This document shows, piece by piece, positions 27,901 to 39,900 of a stretch of 64,000 nt of DNA (the first letter of the stretch is position 1; every line of letters begins with the position of its first letter). Made by a program: the position numbers and the translations under genes. The notes beneath the pieces were generated by a model. It was not told the origin of the DNA. It did no database searches and saw only the letters and a list, made by a program, of their open reading frames with translations. This DNA is from Pteria penguin (taxonomy: Eukaryota > Mollusca > Bivalvia > Pterioida > Pteriidae): contig CM068585.1 of NCBI GenBank assembly GCA_035048485.1, positions 2,287,001 to 2,351,000 on the forward strand, in the 5' to 3' direction.

Positions 27901-30900
27901 TAATCATCAGTGTCTCTGGCACGGCAACATCACAGTGCCATACACTACCAGCTTAGTAATCATCAGTGTCTCTGCCACGGCATCACATTGCCATACACTA
28001 TCAGCTTAGTAATCATCACTGTCTCTACCACGGCATCACAGTGCCATACACTATCTGCTTAGTAATCATCAGTGTCTCTGGCACGGCAACATCACAGTGC
28101 CATACATTATCTGCTTAGTAATCATCACTGACTCTGGCACGGCAACATCACAGTGTCATACACTATCTGCTTAGTAATCATCACTGTCTCTGGCACGGCA
28201 ACATCACAGTGCCATACACTATCTGCTTAGTAATCATCACTGTCTCTGGCACGGCAACATCACAGTGTCATACACTATCAGCTTAGTAATCATCACTGTC
28301 TCTACCACGGCATCACAGTGCCATACACTATCTGCTTAGTAATCATCAGTGTCTCTGGCACGGCAACATCACAGTGCCATACATTATCTGCTTAGTAATC
28401 ATCACTGACTCTGGCACGGCAACATCACAGTGTCATACACTATCTGCTTAGTAATCATCACTGTCTCTGGCACGGCAACATCACAGTGCCATACACTATC
28501 TGCTTAGTAATCATCAGTGACTCTGGCACGGCAACATCACAGTGTCATACACTATCAGCTTAGTAATCATCACTGTCTCTACCACGGCATCACAGTGCCA
28601 TACACTATCTGCTTAGTAATCATCAGTGTCTCTGGCACGGCAACATCACAGTGCCATACATTATCTGCTTAGTAATCATCACTGACTCTGGCACGGCAAC
28701 ATCACAGTGTCAAACACTATCTGCTTAGTAATCATCACTGTCTCTGGCACGGCAACATCACAGTGCCATACACTATCTGCTTAGTAATCATCAGTGACTC
28801 TGGCACGGCAACATCACAGTGTCATACACTATCAGCTTAGTAATCATCACTGTCTCTACCACGGCATCACAGTGCCATACACTATCTGCTTAGTAATCAT
28901 CACTGTCTCTGGCACGGCAACATCACAGTGCCATACATTATCTGCTCAGTAATCATCACTGACTCTGGCATGGCAACATCACAGTGTCATACACTATCTG
29001 CTTAGTAATCATCACTGACTCTGGCACGGCAACATCACAGTGTCATACACTATCTGCTTAGTAATCATCACTGTCCCTGGTACGACAACATCACAGTGCC
29101 ATACACTATCTGCTTAGTAATCATCACTGTCTCTGCCACGGCATCACATTGCCATACACTATCTGCTTAGTAATCATCACTATCTCTGGCACGGCAACAT
29201 CACAGTGCCATACACTTTCTGCTAAGTAATCATCACTGTCTCTGGCACGGCAACATCACAGTGTCATACATTATCTGCTTAGTAATCATCATGGTCTCTT
29301 TCATGGCAACATCACAGTACCATACACTGTCTGCTCAGTAATGATCACTGTCTCTGGCATGGCAACATCACAGTGCCATACACTATCTGCTTAGTAATCA
29401 TCATTCTCTGGCACAGCATCATCACAGTGCCATACTTTGTCTGCTTAGTAATCATCACTATCTCTGGCACGGCATCAGAGTGCCATACACTATCTGCTTA
29501 GTAATCATCACTGTTTCTGCCACGGCAACATCACAATTCTATACACTATCTGCTTAGTAATCATCAGTGTCTCTGCCACGGCATCACAGTGCCATACACT
29601 ATCTGCTTAGTAATCATCACTGTCTCTGGCACGGCAACATCACAGTGCCATACACTATCTGCTTAGTAATCATCACTCTCTGGCACGGCAACATCAGAGT
29701 GCCATACACTGTCTGCTTAGTAATCATCACTGTCTCTGGCAAGGCAACATCACAATGCCATACTTTGTCTGCTTAGTAATCATCACTATCTCTGGCACGG
29801 CATCAGAGTGCCATACACTATCTGCTTAGTAATCATCACTGTTTCTGCCACGGCAACATCACAGTGCCATACACTATCTGCTTAGTAATCATCACTGTCT
29901 CTGGCATGGCAACATCACAGTACCATACACTATCTGCTTAGTAATCATCAGTGTCTCTGCCACGGCATCACAGTGCAATACACTATCTGCTTAGTAATCA
30001 TCAGTGTCTCTGGCACGGCAACATCACAGTGCCATATACTATCAGCTTAGTAATCATCACTGACTCTGGCACAGCAACATCACAGTGCCATACACTATCT
30101 GCTTAGTAATCATCACTGTCCCTGGCACGACAACATCACAGTGCCATACACTATCTGCTTAGTAATCATCACTGTCTCTGCCACAGCATCACATTGCCAT
30201 ACACTGTCTGCTTAGTAATCGTCATTGTCTCTTGCACAGCAACATCACAGTGCCATACACTATCCGCTTAGTAATCATCACTCTCTGGCAAGGCAACATC
30301 AAAGTGCCATACTTTGTCTGCTTAGTAATCATCACTATCTCTGGCACGGCAACATCACAGTGCCATACACTGTCTGCCTAGTAATCATCACTGTCTCTGG
30401 CACGGCAACATCACAAAGTTGTCTGTATATCAGTTTGATGAGTTGTTTGTATATCAGTATGATGAGTTGTTTGTATATCAGTATGATGAGTTGTTTGTAT
30501 ATCAGTTTGATGAGTTGTTTGTATATCAATATGATGAGTTGTCTGTATATCAGTTTGATGAGTTGTTTGTATATCAGTTTGATGAGTTGTTTGTATATCA
30601 GCATGATGAGTTGATTTTATATCAGTTTGATGAGTTGTTTGTATATCAGTATGATGAGTTGTTTGTATATCAGTATGATGAGTTGTTTGTATATCAGTAT
30701 AATGAGTTGTTTGTATATCAGTATGATGAGTTGTTTGTATATCAGTATGATGAGTTGTTTGTATATCAGTTTGATGAGTTGTTTGTGTATCTGTATGATG
30801 AGTTGTTTGTATATCAGTATGATGAGTTGTTTGTATATCAGCATGATGAATTGTTTGTATATCAGTTTGATGACTTGTTTGTATATCAGTTTGATGACTT

Positions 30901-33900
30901 GTTTGTATATCAGTTTGATGAGTTGTTTGTATATCAGTATGATGAGTTGTTTGTATATCAGTATGATGAGTTGTTTGTATATCAGTATGATGAGTTGTTT
31001 GTATATCAGTATGATGAGTTGTTTGTATATCAGTATGATGAGTTGTTTGTATATCAGTATGATGAGTTGTTTGTATATCAGTATGATGAGTTGTTTGTAT
31101 ATCAGTTTGATGAATTGTTTGTATATCAGTTTGATGAGTTGTTTGTATATCAGTTTGATGAGTTGTTTGTATATCAGTATGATGAGTTGTTTGTATATCA
31201 GTATGATGAGTTGTTTGTATATCAGTATGATGAGTTGTTTGTATATCAGTATGATGAGTTGTTTGTATATCAGTTTGATGACTTGTCTGTATATCAGTTT
31301 GATGAGTTGTTTGTATATCAGTATGATGAGTTGTTTGTATATCAGTATGATGAGTTGTTTGTATATCAGTATGATGAGTTGTTTGTATATCAGTATGATG
31401 AGTTGTTTGTATATCAGTTTGATGAGTTGTTTGTATATCAGTATGATGAGTTGTTTGTATATCAGTATGATGAGTTGTTTGTATATCAGTTTGATGAGTT
31501 GTTTGTATATCAGTATGATGAGTTGATTTTATATCAGTTTGATGAGTTGTTTGTATATCAGTATGATGAGTTGTTTGTATATCAGTATGATGAGTTGTTT
31601 GTATATCAGTATGATGAGTTGTCTGTATATCAGTTTGATGAGTCGTTTGTATATCAGTATGATGAGTTGTTTGTATATCAGTTTGATGAGTTGTTTGTAT
31701 ATCAGTTTGATGAGTTGTTTGTATATCAGTATGATGAGTTGTTTGTATATCAGTATGATGAGTTGTTTGTATATCAGTATGATGAGTTGTTTGTATATCA
31801 GTTTGATGAGTTGTTTGTATATCAGTTTGATGAGTTGTTTGTATATCTATTTGCATGATATCATCCTAGTTCTTTACTAACACATCTTTATCTTTATTTA
31901 GCAAGCTGAACTTTTGGACATCAGAGGAAGCCAACAGGATTCTGGGAACTGGTTTGTATCAAGAAAAGTTTATTGTATATTTCTTTACGTTAACATACAA
32001 ATATTGTATTCCTCCAAAGGGAAGTAAATATTTTTTTTATGTTTACAAGAACAGTTTCCTCATATATGGCAGATATAACTGATAACTTTCCCAGACTTCG
32101 GATTTGCACTTATAATTATGATAGAAGTAGGGTTCACTAATTATAGGTCATCTTTGACCTGTTGTAGATTTAATATGTTACATTTGCTTTGTGTGCCAGT
32201 ATTTAGTAAAATAGTAGAATTTTGTTATAAAGAGAATTACATGTGATGTAAGTCTTGTCTTGTATTTTGTAGCTAAAAGTGTTAGGGTTTTATTTTTAAC
32301 CTGAAATTAAAATTATATGAAATTGCAAAGTAAAATTTTGTATCTTTTATAGATGGCACGCTGTTTCCACCCTTTGTTGATAAAGATCAAACCTTGTACC
32401 TGTTTTCATCAGATATTTGCAGGTGTGATATTTTACATAAATATTCAGTAAATTTTTTTAAAGTTACAGAACAAAAAGTTTATCATGACATGGACACAGA
32501 AATATATAATTTAATTCACACAGAATAAAACGTTTAGGAATTTGATTGTTTGGTAAAAAACAAAGTGTGACTCAACAAATTCAAAACAAGGTGTGACCTA
32601 ACAAACTCCAAACAAGGTGTGACTCACCAAACTCAAACAAAAGTCTGACCTAACAATTTCAAAACAAGGTGTGACCTAACAAACTCAGATCTTTTGACAA
32701 GCTATATTTAGATCCAGTGAGTTAAATTTGTTAGACCATTGAACTAGGCAATGGTAAGGTTAAATATCATGCTGTGATAGCATTGTGGAGATAGTCAAAG
32801 TCAAGTCTTCAGACCAAGGAAAAATTCCTAACTGGACTTCTGTCTCCAAGACTTCATCCATAAATCATAGTCTAACAAAAAGATGTCAAAATATTAATGC
32901 TCATTCAGCTTGTCGTATGTCTAGGTATGTCTCTTGTTTGCCAGCTTGTCGTATGTCTAGTTATGTCTTTTGTTTGCCAGCTTGTCGTATGTCTAGGAAT
33001 GTCTCTTGTTTGACAGCTTGTCGTATGTCTAGGTATGTGTCTTGTTTGCCAGATTGTCATATGTGTCTACTGACTTTGCCACCAGTTCCGTGCTCCAGAA
33101 AAAATGCTTTTATTTTGATATCTTTTAGTATATCAATCACAAAATATGACACACATATCAATTTCGTCGAGTCGTAACACAAAATAGCATTCCTACCTTA
33201 TTTAATGGCCATATATAAGATATATTCTGCAGAATATGTTTGGGTTGGCCAATTCCCATAGTAAATATACGACATGACAGCGACCTAGTTCTTATGTTTA
33301 TATGTGAATAAAAGTGAATATGACGAGATAAAAACATTTTTTCCTGTGCACGGAACTGGTGGCGATGACAGTAGGTATGTTTCATGTTTGTCAGCTTGTT
33401 GGATGTCTAGGTATGTCTCTTGTTTTGCCAGCTTGTCGTATCTCTAGGTATGTTTCTTGTTCGCCAGCTTGTTGGATGTCTAGGTATGTCTCTTGTTTGC
33501 CAGCTTACCGTATGTCTAGGTAATTGTTTCTTGTTTGCCAGCTTGTCGTATGTCTAGGTATGTTTCTTGTTTGCCAGCTTGTCGTATGTCTAGGTATGTC
33601 TCTTGTTTGTCAGCTTGTTGGATGTCTAGGTATGTCTCTTGTTTGCCAGCTTGTCATATGTCTAGGTATGTCTCTTGTTTGCCAGCTTACCGTATGTCTA
33701 GGTATGTTTCTTGTTTGCCAGCTTGTCATATGTCTAGGTATGTCTCTTGTTTGCCAGCTTGTCATATGTCTAGGTATGTTTCTTGTTTGCCAGCTTGTCA
33801 TATGTCTAGGTATGTTTCTTGTTTGCCAGCTTGTCATATGTCTAAATATGTCTCTTGTTTGCCAGCTTGTCATATGTCTAGGTATGTCTCTTGTTTGCCA

Positions 33901-36900
33901 GCTTGTCATATGTCTAGGTATGTCTCTTGTTTGCCAGCTTGTCATATGTCTAGGTATGTCTCGTTTGCCAGCTTGTCATATGTCTGGGTATGTTTCTTGT
34001 TTGCCAGCTTGTCATATGTCTAGGTATGTCTCTTGTTTGCCAGCTTGTCGTATGTCTAGGTATGTTTCTTGTTTGCCAGCTTGTCATGTGTCTAGGTATG
34101 TTTCTTGTTTGCCAGCTTGTCGTATGTCTAGGTATGTCTCTTGTTTGCCAGCTTGTCATATGTCTAGGTATGTCTCTTGTTTGCCAGCTTGTTGTATGTC
34201 TAGGTATGTCTCTTGTTTGCCAGCTTGTCGTATATCTAGGTATGTTTCTTGTTTGCCAGCTTGTCATATGTCTAGGTATGTCTCTTGTTTGCCAGCTTTT
34301 CATATGTCTAGGTATGTTTCTTGTTTGCCAGCTTGTCGGATGCCTAGGTATGTTTCTTGTTTGCCAGCTTGTCGTATGTCTAGGTATGTCTCTTGTTTGC
34401 CAGCAAAACTTTGAATTGCTGAGTTACCTTTCTGTATGTCATGTAATATTGAAAGAAATTATTGAATGAGGTAATGTGCCTTCTCAGAGCAAACCCACTC
34501 ATATATGAGATGACTTTGGTGTAGGAAACATAGTTTCCTTCTGAGTCTTGTTACAACTGATGCAGAGACGTTACCATTCAAAATGATGATGTAAAAGAAA
34601 ATTAAACTGAGTAAAAAATTTCCTTCCTAGTTTGGCAAAAACAATAAATTGTTAATATCAGATTGAAAGTACTTCTCGAAGTCGCAGTTATTAATGATGT
34701 TTATAGGTTTCCAAAGTGAAATAACTTTAATATGCATGTATATTCTTCCAGTGGAAGTTATGAATTAGAAAATTTTCAATTTTGTAAAAATGAAGTTGTC
34801 TAAAGATTGATGACTGTATGCAGTAAAATGTCGAAGTTGAAAACTGAGAGTGCACACTCAATACGGAGGGTACTAAATGAATACTGGAGGTGCACAATGA
34901 ATATGGAGGGTGCACAATGAATATAGAGGGTGCACAATGAATATGGAGAAGTGCACAGTGAATATTGAGGGTACACTATGAATACAGAAGATGCACAATG
35001 AAGGGTGCATAATGAATACTGAAGTAGCACAGTGAATATGGCAGGTGTGCAGTGAATACTGAGGGTGCACAATGAATACCTAGGGTGTACAATGAATACT
35101 TAGGGAGCACAATGAATACTGAAGGTGCACAATGAATACTGAGGGTGTACAGTGAATACACAGCAAATACTAAGGATGCACAATGAATATGGAGGGTGAA
35201 AAATGACTACTGATTAAGGTCATGAATTTGAAAATCTTATAAATAAAAGATTATCTACATCAGAGTTCAGAATGTGGATGTAGATTGTGTTTCTCAAAAT
35301 ATTTATGCAAAACACATTGTTGATAGTTTGTTATCAATGTATTTATATAGCCATGTGTGTATTTGCGTCATTATTTTCTGCAGGTCCATTTATTCTACCT
35401 ATCACAGTGGTGTCACTCATAAAGGAATAGACACATTGAGGTTCACTGTACCATCAGAGGTGTTCCTGAATGTAACATTGAATCCTTCCAATAAAGGCTT
35501 CTGTACACCACCAGATAATTGTCTTCCCTCAGGATTACTCAATGTGGCAAGTTGTAGACAAGGTACAAGCACGTTTTGCATCACTAATGTAGTAACCAAT
35601 GCTCCATTCATTTTATTGTGGCATGGATTTCAGCATGAAGGAATGTGTTGAATCTAGAATATGTGACAGTTTGGTTAAATCATACTGTCCCTGATGTAAC
35701 TGACCAGTTCTAACCAATGAAAAGACTGTCACTGGAGTTGTAAAATCGGATATATTTTATTATTGATTATCGGATACTATCGCAAAGGTACTATTGATTG
35801 ATCATTCCATGCCTACCCTATTCATACGACAGTTATTTTCTCATGATCATGCCATGTTCACTCTATTAATACAACAGTTTCTTCCCCATGATCATGCCAT
35901 GCCTACTGTATTGATTTGACAGTTACTTCCTCATGATCATGCCATGCCTACTCTATTGATTTGACAGTTACTTCCTCATGATCATGCCATGCCTACTCTA
36001 TTGATATGTCAGTTACTTCCTCATGATCATGCCATGCCTACGCTATTGATATGACAGTTACTTCCTCATGATCATGCCATCCCTTCTCTTTTGAAATGAC
36101 AGTTACTTCTTCATGATCATGCCATGCCTACTCTATTGAAATGACAGTTACTTCCTCATGATCATGCCATGCCTACTCTATTGGTATGACAGTTACTTCC
36201 TCATGATCATGCCATGCCTACTCTATTGATATGACAGTTACTTCCTCATGATCATGCCATGCCCTCTCTATTGGTATGACAGTTACTTCCTCATGATCAT
36301 GCCATGCCTTCTCTATTGGTATGACAGTTACTTACTCATGATCATGCCATGCCTACTATATTGATATGACAGTTACTTACTCATGATCATGCCATGCCCT
36401 CTCTATTGGTATGACAGTTACTTCCTCATGATCATGCCATGCCTTCTCTATTGGTATGACAGTTACTTACTCATGATCATGCCATGCCTACTATATTGAT
36501 ATGACAGTTACTTACTCATGATCATACCATGCCCTCTCTATTGTTATGACAGTTACTTCCTCATGATCATGCCATGCCTACTCTACTGATATGACAGTTA
36601 CTTCCTCATGATCATGCCATGCCTAATCTATTGATATGACATTTACTTCCTTATGATCATACCATGCCTACTCTTCTGATATGACAGTTACTTCCTCATG
36701 ATCATGTCATGCCTTCTCTATTGGTATGACAGTTACTTCCTCATTTTCATGCCATGCCTACTCTACTGATATGACAGTTACTTCCTCATGATCATGCCAT
36801 GCCTACTCTATTGATATGACAGTCACTTCCTTATGATCATGCCATGCCTACTCTACTGATATGACAGTTACTTCCTCGTGGTCATGCCTTGCCTAATCTA

Positions 36901-39900
36901 TTGATATGACAGTTACTTCCTCATGATCATGCCATGCCTAATCTGTTGATTTGACAGTTACTTCCTCATGATCATGCCATGCCTACTCTACTGGTATAAC
37001 AGTTACTTCCTTCTGATTATGATGCCATGTCTATTTCATTGATAAGACAGTTATTACTGGATTACTGGTATCGTGAAATAGCCTTTGCTTCTTTTGTCAA
37101 GGAATTAGTTTTTATGCCCGCAGATCAATAAATTGGGGGCATACTGTTTTTTCATCCTGTCTGTCTGTTTGTCTGTTGTCAACTATAACCTTTTCCTTAT
37201 TGCCAGAACTTCTTAACCATGAGAGATAGAGTCTTCATATTTGGCATGCATACTCCACTAATAAAGCTTTTTCATATAATACCAAGGTCATTGACCTCAT
37301 GATCTTGATTGTGACTTTTGATCTACATTTCAAAAAATTTTAACATGGTTAGAACTTTTGAATTGTAAGAGGTAAAGCTTCATATTTGTATTTCTTGTAA
37401 CAAGACTTTTCCATAGGTACAATAATTTTTGACCTTGGGACCTTCACTGCATTTCAAAAGCTTTAACAACGGTTATTACTCTCGAATCGTAAGAGGTAGA
37501 GATTTCATATTTTACTGAATTACTCCCATGGGATGGGGTGTAATCAGAATATAGGACATCGCAAAATTTGTCTAACATGAACTTTGTTGCTGCCAGGGGC
37601 ATTGGTGTATGATAAACACATCCTGTTTCAGTCTGCATATTAATCACAGTTTAACTCTATACAGACTTTAATTTCATTCATCAGTCAAAAGTTCTAAGCA
37701 GTAAGATTTTTCTCTGTATATTTAGTCATGCATTGTACAGTGTAGATCTGTCATTATGCTATCTCAGCCCAGAGTATGTCTCATTAATAAGTTTTTGAAC
37801 ACTTTAAGGATCAATTGTAGATAAATGATTAAATGTCTTCACATAGCTGTTAACAAGTGATGTTGTAACTGCGGTTTTATCTTTCATATTAAGGTGCTCC
37901 TGTCATTATGTCACAGCCAAACTTCTTAAATGCTGACGATACAGTAATAGATGCCATTATAGGGGTACATCCCAATATGGAGGACCATTCTACTATTATA
38001 GACGTAGAACCAGTAAGAATATCTCTTTTCATCAAATCTAATCTTTAATCAATTTTTTAAAATTATTTGCTGTATGTGATAAATGATCTTTTTTTTTTTG
38101 CACATTGTCTGATACATGTGGTAAACAAACAATACAGTGGAATCTGTTTCACACCATCTCCAGATTCTACAATAACTTGACAAATGCGACCACTTCATCA
38201 ATTCACCAATCCACTTTGCTATATAAAATCTCTCTAATTTACAACCCACATGACATGATATCGATTGCTGACTGCTGAATGATACCCAAACGACAAGTTC
38301 CCTGTATGCTGCAACCGCTATATATATACCTTTACCATTTGATTCTACGTAATCAACTAGAAAAGAAATGTAAGAGATAAAATTTCTTGCACAAATTTGT
38401 TACATCAGCCATCTGAAAAAGAACAATATTTTATCAGTAATTATTGGTTTAAGACCATAAAGAACTAATATCTCTTTGATACTTAATGACCCGTTACAGT
38501 TTAGAATAAGTGTGAGTGATCTCAGCAGCAAAGAATAAAATAGTAATGCTCAAGGCAATCATTTGATCATGTTCACAAATTCCTTTGTAGAGGAATTAAA
38601 GTATGGAGTTGATGATAAAGTAAACTGGACCACCAAACTGAAATGACCATTTAGAGACCACCTGCTTTGAAAGGCTATGTTTAGTTAGCAGTAATGATAT
38701 TCTCTCATAGCTCTGCTCAGTGTACGTAACTGATGTAGATTGGTTGGCAATATGCTTGGCTTAGAGCCAAGAGATTATGCTTGGCTAAGAGCCAAGAGAT
38801 TTTGCTTGGCTAAGAGCCAAGAGATAATGCTTGGCTTAGAGCCAAGAGATTATGCTTGGCTTAGAGCCAAGAGATTATGCTTGGCTTTGAGCCAAGAGAT
38901 TATGCTTGGCATAGAGCCAAGAGATTATGCTGGGCTTAGAGCCCAGAGATTATTCTTGACTTAGAGCCAAGAGATTATTCTTGGCTTAGAGCCAAGAGAT
39001 TACGCTTGGCTTAGAGCCAAGAGATAATGCTTGGCTTAGAGCCAAGAGATAATGCTTGGCTTAGAGCCAAGAGATTATGCTTGGCTTAGAGCCAAGAGAT
39101 TATGCTTGGCAAAGAGCCAAGAAATTTTGCTTGGCTTAGAGCCAAGAGGTTATGCTTGGCTTAGAGCCAAGAGATAATGCTTGGCTTAGAGCCAAGAGAT
39201 TATGCTTTGAAAACCACTGGTGAATGGTGTCTTATATATCAAACAATACTGAAATAACCAAGTCCCAAGTCTCTGTAAAGCTTGCCAACACAAGATTAGG
39301 GATATAATCTTGACATTTATCAAGAAACAAACTTAAAACTTTAAGACCCTGTAGGTATGTGTTTCCATTCTCTTTTTGTCAGAGATTATTATTAGCTCAC
39401 CTTGACGAAATTGAGAGGAGTTTATGCTATACCTCTGCATCTGCGCTCCTGTCCATGTCTGGTGAAGTAGTTTTTGGTAGCTCAGTATTAGAGAAAGTAT
39501 AGGTGCTACAATTACCAAACTTACACCATAGGTTCATCTTTGGATGCTGACTTAAACACATGCATCAGATGATGCATTTGACCTACATTTCCGCTCGAGA
39601 GATTAAGTTTTGGTTTTGAAACTACTTAAGTAGTTTGAGGTGATTCAGTATTGGTGAAAGCATATTGAGGTGAGTATGGTAGTCTTGGATTACACTTTTT
39701 TTCCCATCTTTCTTTGTCAAAATCTGTAAATCCTTTTTCACAGACTATGATTCTAACAACAGATCTTAACTCTCTCTGATCTGCTCTTTTACAGATGACA
39801 GGTGTGGTTATGAATGCACAGAAAAAACTTCAGTTAAATGTCCTGGTAGAAAAAGTTAATCATATAAGGTAATGAGGAAGATTCACATATTAAGAAATGA

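Noticed and set aside
30411..31858. Open frames of about 480 codons on both strands
   Set aside because: They come from the 24-bp minisatellite between two verified exons of the scavenger receptor gene; symmetry on both strands argues against coding.
33524..34469. Repetitive open frames of up to 296 codons (MSLVCQLVICLG type)
   Set aside because: 36-bp minisatellite in intron 7, open in several frames on both strands and interrupted by a transposon.
35563..35651. Read-through of exon 8 for 29 codons (containing NAPFILLWHGF), faintly like the next conserved block
   Set aside because: Exon 9 at 37894 fits the family far better and in phase. The resemblance is limited to a few residues and may be chance; intron retention remains possible but unsupported.
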